The notes beneath the pieces were generated by a model. The model was not told the origin of the DNA. It saw nothing but the letters and a program-made list of their open reading frames with translations, and did no database searches. The position numbers and the translations under genes are program-made. This document shows positions 1 through 6,876 of a DNA stretch of 64,000 bases, piece by piece. The DNA comes from Clostridiaceae bacterium Marseille-Q3526 (GTDB lineage: Bacteria > Bacillota > Clostridia > Lachnospirales > Lachnospiraceae), in NCBI GenBank assembly GCA_018223375.1, contig JAGTTS010000003.1, positions 1-64,000 on the forward strand, read 5' to 3'. Position 1 is the stretch's first letter; every line of letters starts with the position of its first letter.

Positions 1-56
1 TTCGTCTGCTGACGCTTATCTTCAATATAATCCATCCATTCTAACAATTCATCCAT
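1..56 (-). CDS. N-terminal fragment of a probable ISAs1-type transposase (cut by window start)
   Basis: An ATG at 54-56 on the minus strand opens a frame reading MDELLEWMDYIEDKRQQT before the window ends. A strong Shine-Dalgarno (AAAGGGGG) lies about 7 bases upstream. The pattern of acidic residues followed by I-E-D-x-R-Q resembles the N-terminal DDE_Tnp_1-associated region of ISAs1-family transposases as I know them. Only 18 residues are visible, so the family call is an inference. The promoter and hairpin arrangement just upstream is typical of insertion sequences and supports it. The catalytic domain lies outside the window. Confidence 0.5.
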   Translation of the reverse strand, partial: MDELLEWMDYIEDKRQQT

Positions 57-64
57 AGCAAAAC

Positions 65-98
65 CCCCTTTTTCTTTTTATCATACCAGAAAAAGGGG
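65..98 (-). repeat. Perfect 11-bp inverted repeat covering the transposase ribosome binding site
   Basis: CCCCTTTTTCT (65-75) and AGAAAAAGGGG (88-98) are perfect complements around a 12-base loop. On the minus-strand transcript the 3' arm contains the AAAAAGGGG part of the Shine-Dalgarno. An RNA entering from outside the element would fold and hide the ribosome binding site. RNA started at the internal promoter lacks the 5' arm and would stay translatable. This arrangement is known from IS10 and IS50. Confidence 0.6.
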
Positions 99-110
99 AT
101 TTGTTCACAA
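80..110 (-). promoter_or_regulatory. Extended -10 promoter for the edge transposase
   Basis: Read on the minus strand, TATGAT (80-85) is preceded by TGG, giving an extended -10. A TTGTGA at 105-110 is a possible -35 with a long 19-base spacer. The -10 lies inside the loop of the hairpin at 65-98, so transcription would begin near position 73, downstream of the first hairpin arm. Confidence 0.5.
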
Positions 111-360
111 TTTATTTACTCATGCGTATGTCCTGTAGAACACTCACGACAAACGCATAAATGAATACTGCTTTCTTAAGTCATTACACAGCAGGCAAAA
201 ACTGCAGGCCTTGCGACTGGCGGCGTTTTCTGTTCGGTTCGTGCATCCATGTTCCGTCATTTGTGAAAACTCGCCTTGTGGCTCAAATACTTCGCTCGGC
301 GGCGGAAATCAGCACGCGTTTCTCTATGGAAGCCTTGCAGTTGTCATATTTTGCACATTT
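111..360. other. Non-coding stretch between the IS-like element and lysR
   Basis: No convincing gene is present. Short open frames here lack ribosome binding sites and family features. The stretch 190-350 differs in composition from the AT-rich sequence on either side. It may be the outer end of the insertion element or a dispersed repeat. I could not identify terminal inverted repeats or a target duplication, because the other end lies outside the window. Confidence 0.3.
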
Positions 361-1308
361 CTATCTGTTTATTCTATTGGTGATTCCACAGTAAGCTGTT
401 TTTGGATCCTGTGAGGCGGCAGGATCAGCCAGGCTTCCACTTTCCTTTGGATACGTTTTTAAAAAATCTACAAACAGATGGACAATAGGATTTTCCAGAC
501 TTTTTTCCTGATAATAAAGCCAGGTACGGCGTATTAAAAACTCTTCGTTTTTGTCAGTCAGGGGGAGGCGGTAAAATTCCTGTTCGCGTCCTCGGATCAA
601 AATTCCAGGACATACAGTGAAACCAAGGCCCTGCCGAACAAATTCTGCGGCAATGCTGGAATCTTCAACTGTGATAGAAGAAACTGGCGGTGTATGAAAA
701 TGTGAATTCCACCATTGCTCTTTTTCAGAGGCAAGGCGGTAATGGAATCTGGAACGAATTTCAGGGATAGAGGATAAATCTTCCAGATAAAAGGGACGGT
801 TGAGCAGAACATAGATTTTTTCTTCACTTACAAGAAGTTTTTTGTGGGGCCAGCTGTAATTTTCACGGATAAATCCTAGGGGAAGTTCTCCGCTGCACAA
901 TTTATAATAATTTTTTTGACTGTATCCAGTTTGGATATCGCAGGTAACATTGGGATAGAGACGAAGAAATTCTGATATGATACGGGGAAGTTCTCCCCTG
1001 GCAAAAGGGTAATTAGCAGCCAGACGAAGTGTTCCCTGTATATTTTCCCTGGAAATACACTGAATATTTGATTTGATATTATCATATTCACTTAAAAAAA
1101 TTCCGGCTTTTTGCGTCAGAAAAAGACCTTCCGGAGTTAGGACAATTCCCTTGGAATGCCTGATAAAAAGCTGAGTTTGAAATTCCTGTTCAATTTGCTT
1201 TAGACGCTTGGTGACAGTGGGTTGAGTTAAAAACAATTCTTGAGCTGTTTTTGTAATATTTCGGCTTTCTTTTAGGTGTCTTAGAATTTCCCAATCAAGA
1301 TAATCCAT
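361..1308 (-). CDS. LysR-family transcriptional regulator
   Basis: A 315-residue LysR-type regulator. The winged helix-turn-helix covers roughly residues 1-60 (ITKTAQELFLTQPTVTKRL), followed by a linker helix and a periplasmic-binding-protein-like effector domain. An in-frame ATG exists at 1380, but it has no ribosome binding site. The ATG at 1308 follows AAAGGA by 8 bases and gives a normal LysR N-terminus, so it is preferred. The gene is divergent from an M28-like peptidase and an AbgT transporter, the usual position for a LysR activator of that operon. By analogy with AbgR, its effector may be a peptide or amino-acid conjugate. That is inference. Confidence 0.9.
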   Translation of the reverse strand: MDYLDWEILRHLKESRNITKTAQELFLTQPTVTKRLKQIEQEFQTQLFIRHSKGIVLTPEGLFLTQKAGIFLSEYDNIKSNIQCISRENIQGTLRLAANYPFARGELPRIISEFLRLYPNVTCDIQTGYSQKNYYKLCSGELPLGFIRENYSWPHKKLLVSEEKIYVLLNRPFYLEDLSSIPEIRSRFHYRLASEKEQWWNSHFHTPPVSSITVEDSSIAAEFVRQGLGFTVCPGILIRGREQEFYRLPLTDKNEEFLIRRTWLYYQEKSLENPIVHLFVDFLKTYPKESGSLADPAASQDPKTAYCGITNRINR

Positions 1309-1355
1309 TTCATTTATCCTTTCATTATTTGTGTGCTGTGCATTGCCGCTATGAT

Positions 1356-1370
1356 ATTCAAATTTTGAAT
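1356..1370. promoter_or_regulatory. Probable LysR operator, 15-bp perfect palindrome
   Basis: ATTCAAA, one central T, then TTTGAAT form a perfect inverted repeat in the divergent intergenic region. It has the dyad and spacing of a LysR T-N11-A box (ATTC-N7-GAAT). It sits about 40 bp upstream of the operon promoter -35 and just upstream of lysR. That fits activation of the peptidase operon plus autoregulation. Confidence 0.55.
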
Positions 1371-1393
1371 GGCAGTCCATAGAAAACCATAAT

Positions 1394-1422
1394 TTGTAAT
1401 ACCATTCTAATGATATTATACT
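1394..1422 (+). promoter_or_regulatory. Sigma-A-type promoter for the peptidase/abgT operon
   Basis: TTGTAA (1394-1399) and TATACT (1417-1422) are separated by 17 bases. The start codon of the first gene follows about 65 bases downstream. The LysR palindrome lies just upstream. Confidence 0.5.
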
Positions 1423-1488
1423 GATTATATCGATCGATGCAAGGATTTATCTGTAAAAGGAGGGTTCGCAGGAGGAACAGAGGAGATT

Positions 1489-3147
1489 ATGATCTGTAAT
1501 ATTAGCGATGAAATTAAAATTGAAAATTTAATGCGGGATACAGAAGCTATTTCACAATGGGAGCGTTTGTCAGGAAGCGCAGAGGAACTGGAGGCGTTCC
1601 GATATATGGAAAAGGCTTACAGCGATCTGGGGTACAGTACCAGACTTCTTTTTCATGACGCATATATCAGCCTTCCGGTGAACAGTTCGTTTAAGGCAGA
1701 TGGAAGGCTGTTCTATTCGAGAACTCATTCTATGAGTGCTTCTACAGGAAGAAAAGCAGTAAAAGGTGAAATTGTATGGATCTCTGAAGAGCGCCTTTCT
1801 CTGCTTCAGCCAGGAGAACTGAGCGGAAAACTGGCTGCAGTGGACGGAAGGGCTGTGTATTCCAGTGTAAGCTGGGCGGAGAAGGCTGGAGCTTTGGGAG
1901 TTATTTGCATTCAGGAAGATCCTGTGAGGGAATGTATTCCTTCTGCATCCTGGGGATCTCCGGACAGACGCAGTTTAAATCTGATTCCAGGTATTCCTGT
2001 GATTTCGGTAAGGGAATCAGAGGCTGCGTTTTTGAGAACTCAAACAGGAATTTTGGGAGAAATAGAAACAGAAGTGGATACTAGGTGGAAAAAAATTCCG
2101 CTTTTGATTGCAGAACAGACGGCAAAGAGGAAAACAGAGAATTACGTCATGTTCACTGGCCATTTGGATTCTTGGTATTACGGCGCTATTGATAACGGAA
2201 CAGTTAATGCAGCGCAGATAGAAATTGCCAGAATCGCAGCTTTACATCAAGAAGAATGGAAGTGGAACTTCCGTTTGGTAAATTTTTCTGGTCACTCCCA
2301 TGGAAGATATGCAGGTTCTGCATGGTTTGCCGACGAATTTTGGGAGGATCTTCATGAGCACTGTATTGTGAATGTCAATGCAGACAGTATTGGTGGAAAG
2401 AACTCCAACGATTTGACAGCTTCTCTGATTATGCCGGAGACAAAGGGACTGGCGCGGGAGATAGTAAAGGAATTGACAGGACAGGAGTTTAAAGGAATTA
2501 AATTTGCCAGAAATGCGGATCAGTCGTTTGCTTCCTGTGGGGTCAGCAGTGCCTTTGCGTCGCTGTCAAAACAGGTGAAAAAAAAGAGAAAGGATGGAAG
2601 CGTAGGACTTGAAGCAGGAAATGCTTTGCTTGGATGGTGGTGGCATACGCCTCAGGATACAATGGAAAATGTGGATCCGGATAACTTTAAAAGGGATACA
2701 GCTGTGATTGGCAGCTTTATCATGGAATTTTTACTGTCTCCTTCTATTCCTCTGGATTATATGGAAACAGTGAAAGCAGTAAAAGACTCTTTGAAACGCT
2801 GGCAAAAATTGTCTGGAGAGCGTTTTAGCTTGCATAGACCTTTGGAACTTTCTAGTATATTGGAGCAGATGTTAGAAAACAGAAATCTGTCAGAGCCAGA
2901 ATGGAATCAGTGGAAACTTCATATTGGGCGTCTTTTGGTTCCCCTTTTATGTACAACGGGAGATATATACCGAAACGACGATGCTGTTTCATATCCAGAA
3001 CTTCCATCACTTATGGCGGTTCATGGTCTTGCTCATACAGCACCACGCTCTATTGGGGAGCACATGCTGATAACAGAGCTTCGAAGAAAGAGAAATTATA
3101 TTATTGATACGTTGAAACGGGCAATTAAATGTACAGAGGAGGGGTGA
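1489..3147 (+). CDS. M28-like metallopeptidase with altered active-site glutamates
   Basis: A 552-residue predicted cytoplasmic peptidase (no signal peptide) with a PA-like insert around residues 100-190 and an M28 fold after it. Visible ligands are H225 and D227 in GHLDSWYYGAIDNG, bridging D235, D299 in NVNADS and H386 in WWWHTPQD. The canonical Glu-Glu pair, general base plus metal ligand, falls in FSGHSHGRYAGS, where S270-H271 replace it. His271 could still bind metal, but the usual general base is missing. The protein may therefore be a divergent peptidase subgroup or use another base. It overlaps no neighbour; abgT starts one base after its stop, so the two are co-transcribed. Confidence 0.8.
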   Translation: MICNISDEIKIENLMRDTEAISQWERLSGSAEELEAFRYMEKAYSDLGYSTRLLFHDAYISLPVNSSFKADGRLFYSRTHSMSASTGRKAVKGEIVWISEERLSLLQPGELSGKLAAVDGRAVYSSVSWAEKAGALGVICIQEDPVRECIPSASWGSPDRRSLNLIPGIPVISVRESEAAFLRTQTGILGEIETEVDTRWKKIPLLIAEQTAKRKTENYVMFTGHLDSWYYGAIDNGTVNAAQIEIARIAALHQEEWKWNFRLVNFSGHSHGRYAGSAWFADEFWEDLHEHCIVNVNADSIGGKNSNDLTASLIMPETKGLAREIVKELTGQEFKGIKFARNADQSFASCGVSSAFASLSKQVKKKRKDGSVGLEAGNALLGWWWHTPQDTMENVDPDNFKRDTAVIGSFIMEFLLSPSIPLDYMETVKAVKDSLKRWQKLSGERFSLHRPLELSSILEQMLENRNLSEPEWNQWKLHIGRLLVPLLCTTGDIYRNDDAVSYPELPSLMAVHGLAHTAPRSIGEHMLITELRRKRNYIIDTLKRAIKCTEEG

Positions 3148-3148
3148 C

Positions 3149-4657
3149 ATGAAGGGTGAACGTGAAAAAGCGGTAAAAATGAATTGGTTTGACAGAATCA
3201 TTCACGGAATAGAGGTGGTAGGAAATAAGCTTCCTAATCCATTTATTTTATTTATGATTTCCTGGATGGTGATTCTGGTACTTTCGCAGCTTCTCGCAGG
3301 AATTGGAGTTATGGATCCACGGACTGGGGAGAGGATCGAGATCATTGGCCTGCTCAACACAGAGGGACTTCAGTGGATGCTGGACAGTATGGTAGACAAT
3401 TATATTAACTTTTCGCCGATGGGAACAGTTCTAGCAATGATGCTTGGACTGGGAGTAGCCACGTCCAGCGGCCTTCTGAGCGAAGCTATGAAGAAGCTGG
3501 CGGCAGTTCCTGAAAAGCGGCTTGTATTTTTAGTGGTTTTTGTGGGAATCTGTGGAAATATTGCTTCAGGAGCGGCTTCAGCTATTGTTCCAGCTTTGGC
3601 AGCCAGCCTGTTTTTTGCAGCGAAAAAAGATCCGATTTTTGGACTCTGCATTGGTTTCGCCGGTGTGACGGCAGGCTATACTGCTAACATTGTTTTGACG
3701 GGAACGGATGTGCTTTTGGCGGGAATTTCTACCAGTGCTTATCAGTTAGTTTATCCAGAAGGCACTGTAGATCCAACCTGCAATTACTATTTTATGATTG
3801 CGTCCACCATTGTGATTTCTATTATAGCAGCGTTTGTAATTAACAAGTTTATGATGGCCAAATATGGTCAGTGGGATAAAAAGTATGAGACGTGTCCAGC
3901 GGCGGAGGAAGCAGCAGCTGAAAATTCCCAGGGAGATCAGAATCTGATTGATAAGGGACTTAAAATGGCTCTGGCAGCGACTGTGCTGTACTGGGGGATT
4001 TTATTCATCGCAGCGCGGGAGGTGATTATCTCAGGAATTATTCCCTTTATGATGCTGTATTTTATTGTCGCAGGTCTTGCTTATGGTATAACTGTGGGAA
4101 GTATCCGTACAGCGGATCAGTTTGTAAAGGGAATGGAAAATGGCATTAAGAGCAGCCTTGGATTTCTCGTGATTGCATTCCCCATTGCCAATGCAATTGA
4201 GGCGTTCGGACGTTCTAAAATAGCCAGTGTTCTGGCTATTACGCTGGCTAACTACTGCTCGGAACAGGGAATTGGCGGAATTGGCTTATTTATTGCAATT
4301 ATTCTAATTACCAGTCTTGTCAATCTGCTTTTGGTGAGTAGTACAAGCAAATGGGCGCTTCTGGCTCCTGTGTTTATCCCATTTCTGTTTTATATGGGAT
4401 ATTCGCCGGAAGGGGCGCAAGTTCTCTACCGAATCGGAGATTCCTGCACTAATATTATTACTCCTTTGCAGCCTTTTATTCCGCTTCATTTGGCGGTAAT
4501 ACGAAAATATGATACAAAGGCGGGACTGGGATCTATTTTTTCCAGAACACTTCCATTGTCTATGACATTCTTTATTACATGGGTGCTGCTTCTTATTGTA
4601 TGGTATAGCCTGGGGCTTCCGCTGGGACCTTCCGGGGCTGGATTTCTTTTACAGTAA
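3149..4657 (+). CDS. AbgT-family transporter
   Basis: A 502-residue polytopic membrane protein of the AbgT family, whose E. coli member imports p-aminobenzoyl-glutamate. Recognisable features are the N-terminal LPNPFILF segment, the GAASAIVPALAA re-entrant-like region and the C-terminal SCTNIITPLQPFIPL stretch. The ATG at 3149 has a GAGGAGGGG Shine-Dalgarno; a second ATG at 3179 is possible. Its coupling to an upstream peptidase and a divergent LysR gene mirrors the abgR-abgABT logic: import of a small peptide or acyl-amino-acid followed by hydrolysis. Some AbgT members export sulfonamides, so direction and substrate are open. Confidence 0.9.
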   Translation: MKGEREKAVKMNWFDRIIHGIEVVGNKLPNPFILFMISWMVILVLSQLLAGIGVMDPRTGERIEIIGLLNTEGLQWMLDSMVDNYINFSPMGTVLAMMLGLGVATSSGLLSEAMKKLAAVPEKRLVFLVVFVGICGNIASGAASAIVPALAASLFFAAKKDPIFGLCIGFAGVTAGYTANIVLTGTDVLLAGISTSAYQLVYPEGTVDPTCNYYFMIASTIVISIIAAFVINKFMMAKYGQWDKKYETCPAAEEAAAENSQGDQNLIDKGLKMALAATVLYWGILFIAAREVIISGIIPFMMLYFIVAGLAYGITVGSIRTADQFVKGMENGIKSSLGFLVIAFPIANAIEAFGRSKIASVLAITLANYCSEQGIGGIGLFIAIILITSLVNLLLVSSTSKWALLAPVFIPFLFYMGYSPEGAQVLYRIGDSCTNIITPLQPFIPLHLAVIRKYDTKAGLGSIFSRTLPLSMTFFITWVLLLIVWYSLGLPLGPSGAGFLLQ

Positions 4658-4699
4658 AAAAGGGAGAAAACAATAGTATAAAATAATAGAATTTATGTA

Positions 4700-4728
4700 A
4701 GGGGCTGCCATAGGCGGCCTCTTTTTTT
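4700..4728 (+). terminator. Intrinsic terminator of the peptidase/abgT operon
   Basis: AGGGGCTGCC (4700-4709) pairs with GGCGGCCTCT (4713-4722) with two G-U pairs and a 3-base loop. A run of T follows directly. Confidence 0.8.
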
Positions 4729-4817
4729 AAAAAAAGATAATCTTTCGGCCTTCTCTTTGATCTACTTTTCTCTATACATATTTATAAAAAACCCGTGAAT
4801 AAATTTGCGAAAACCCC

Positions 4818-4846
4818 ATGACTTTTCTCTGCTTCTGTGTTAGAAT
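4818..4846 (+). promoter_or_regulatory. Promoter for the pcp-iadA-yfcC operon
   Basis: ATGACT (4818-4823) and TAGAAT (4841-4846) are 17 bases apart. They lie about 75 bases upstream of pcp and downstream of the previous operon's terminator. Confidence 0.45.
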
Positions 4847-4920
4847 ACTCTGGGATTATCTGTAAACAGGCTCCTGCCTCTGGCTTTTGAGGCTGGAACC
4901 TTTCATACAGGGAGGAAAAA

Positions 4921-5580
4921 ATGAAGATTTTGGTGACTGGATTTGAACCCTTTGGTTTCCACCACTCCAATCCGTCCTGGGACGCAGTGGAAGCCCTGCC
5001 GGAGGAGATAGAAGGAGTTCAGATTGTAAAGCGTAAGCTTCCAGTCTCGTTTCGGCGTTTTTCAGCTCCTCTTGAGGCTGCTATAGAGGAAGAAAGGCCG
5101 GACGGCCTGATCTGCGTGGGGCTGGCCGGCGGGGAGGACAAGGTGAGCGTGGAAAGGGTAGGGATTAATCTGATGGAGGCGAGAATCCCGGACAACGATG
5201 GTTTTCAGCCCTTCGATACGCCGATTCGCCCTGACGGCGATACGGCCTATTTTTCCACGCTTCCTGTCAAGCGCATGGCGAAGGCGGTGGAGAGCCGCGG
5301 GATTGCCTGCTGCGTGTCCTACTCGGCGGGAACCTTCGTGTGCAATGCGGCGCTGTATACGGGACTTTATCTGTCCTCGCGCAGATACCGTTTCATGAAA
5401 TGCTGTTTTATCCACGTGCCCTATGACGAGACCATGGAGGAAGCGCTGGCAGGACAGCCCTTTATGAAGAGGGAAACTCTGACGGAGGCCCTGACTGCGG
5501 CGGCAGGAGAGGTGGCCCGGGCGCTGAAGGCAGGGAAGGAAAGCGGCGATCTCCAGGAGGCCGCAGGCACGATTTTTTAA
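4921..5580 (+). CDS. pcp: Pyroglutamyl-peptidase I
   Basis: A 219-residue C15 cysteine peptidase that removes N-terminal pyroglutamate from peptides in the cytoplasm. The opening LVTGFEPFG signature is intact. The catalytic triad reads as E78 (VSVERVGIN), C141 (SAGTFVCN) and H165 (IHVPYDE). Length is normal for the family. A clear Shine-Dalgarno (GGGAGG) precedes the ATG. It heads an operon with isoaspartyl dipeptidase and a YfcC transporter. Both enzymes act on peptides with chemically altered residues that ordinary aminopeptidases do not cleave. Confidence 0.95.
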   Translation: MKILVTGFEPFGFHHSNPSWDAVEALPEEIEGVQIVKRKLPVSFRRFSAPLEAAIEEERPDGLICVGLAGGEDKVSVERVGINLMEARIPDNDGFQPFDTPIRPDGDTAYFSTLPVKRMAKAVESRGIACCVSYSAGTFVCNAALYTGLYLSSRRYRFMKCCFIHVPYDETMEEALAGQPFMKRETLTEALTAAAGEVARALKAGKESGDLQEAAGTIF

Positions 5581-5676
5581 CACATGAAAACTGGCGCCTG
5601 CGTTTGGAGGCATATGGCCTCTTCATGGAACGCTGACAGGATGATTCAGATTCAAAAACAGAAAGGAAACTGCCAT

Positions 5677-6849
5677 ATGATTTTGATAAAAGGAGTTCAC
5701 GTGTTTGCTCCGCAGGATATGGGAATAAAAGACGTGCTGGTGGGCGGCACGAAGATTTTAAAAATCGGAGATAACCTTCCGGCAGAGGAGGCTTACGGGG
5801 TAGAGGTAATTGACGGAACGGGGAAAATTCTGATGCCTGGCTTGATTGACGCCCACGTTCATATCCTGGGCGGAGGAGGAGAGGGCGGCTACAGAACCAG
5901 GACGCCGGAGCTGATGCTTTCCGACGCTCTGGAAGGAGGCGTGACCACCATTGTGGGGTGTCTCGGCACAGACGGTACCACCAGAACCATGACGAATCTT
6001 ATCGCCAAGGCCAGAGGACTGGAGGAGGAGGGGATCTCCACGTATATTTATACGGGTTCCTACCAGGTTCCTGTACGGACGCTGACAGGAAATGTCATGG
6101 ATGATCTGATTCTGATTGACAAGGCGGTGGGCACAGGGGAAATTGCCATTTCGGATCACCGCTCCTCCCAGCCGTCCAGAGAGGAGTTTGCAAAGATTGT
6201 GGCCGATACCAGAGTAGGCGGCATTCTGTCGGGAAAGGCAGGGCTTGTGAACATTCACCTGGGAGACGGGAAGGAACAGCTTTCCTATCTGCGGTATGTG
6301 CTCACAGAGACGCAGATTCCGGCCTCCAATATGCTTCCGACGCACATTAACAGGAGCAGAAGGCTGATGGAGGACGGCATTGACTATGCGAAAAATATGG
6401 GAGGCTACATTGACCTGACCACCAGCTCGGATCCGGATTTCCTGGACCCGGAGGAGGTGAAGGCCAGCACAGGGCTTAAAATGGCTCTGGATGCAGGCGT
6501 GCCTGCGGATCATGTGACCTTTTCCTCTGACGGCCAGGGAAGTCTTCCAGTTTTTGACAAGGAGGGAAACTTCCTGCATCTGGGAGTGGGGAAGGTTTCT
6601 TCTATTTACAGGGAGATGCGGGACGCGGTTCAGAAGGACGGTGTCTCTCTCACGGACGCTCTGCGGGCTGTCACGGAAAATCCGGCCTTTTTGCTGAAGC
6701 TTCCTGATAAGGGGAGAATTGCCGAGAACGCAGATGCGGATCTGGTGCTGGCCGACTCTGAGACGCTGGAAATTGACAGCGTTATGGCCCGGGGCCAGCT
6801 GATGGTTTCAGGCAGGCGGGTGTTAAAGCGGGGGACCTTTGAATATTAA
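5677..6849 (+). CDS. iadA: Isoaspartyl dipeptidase with Glu in place of the carbamylated Lys
   Basis: A 390-residue amidohydrolase that cleaves beta-aspartyl (isoAsp) dipeptides. The frame is open back to 5584, but the ATG at 5677 has AAAGGAAA 8 bases upstream and gives exactly the 390 residues I recall for E. coli IadA. Metal ligands H60 and H62 (DAHVHILGGGGE), H194, H223 and D285 are all present, as is E69. By my alignment the bridging carbamylated lysine (K162 in E. coli, in GVKCAISDHRS) is E155 here (GEIAISDHRS). Some amidohydrolases use Glu as the bridging ligand, so activity is likely retained. Confidence 0.93.
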   Translation: MILIKGVHVFAPQDMGIKDVLVGGTKILKIGDNLPAEEAYGVEVIDGTGKILMPGLIDAHVHILGGGGEGGYRTRTPELMLSDALEGGVTTIVGCLGTDGTTRTMTNLIAKARGLEEEGISTYIYTGSYQVPVRTLTGNVMDDLILIDKAVGTGEIAISDHRSSQPSREEFAKIVADTRVGGILSGKAGLVNIHLGDGKEQLSYLRYVLTETQIPASNMLPTHINRSRRLMEDGIDYAKNMGGYIDLTTSSDPDFLDPEEVKASTGLKMALDAGVPADHVTFSSDGQGSLPVFDKEGNFLHLGVGKVSSIYREMRDAVQKDGVSLTDALRAVTENPAFLLKLPDKGRIAENADADLVLADSETLEIDSVMARGQLMVSGRRVLKRGTFEY

Positions 6850-6876
6850 AAACAGGAAAAAACAGGAGAGTATGAG

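Noticed and set aside
5758..6579. 273-codon minus-strand frame inside iadA
   Set aside because: Antisense shadow of a well-supported gene with complete metal-binding motifs.
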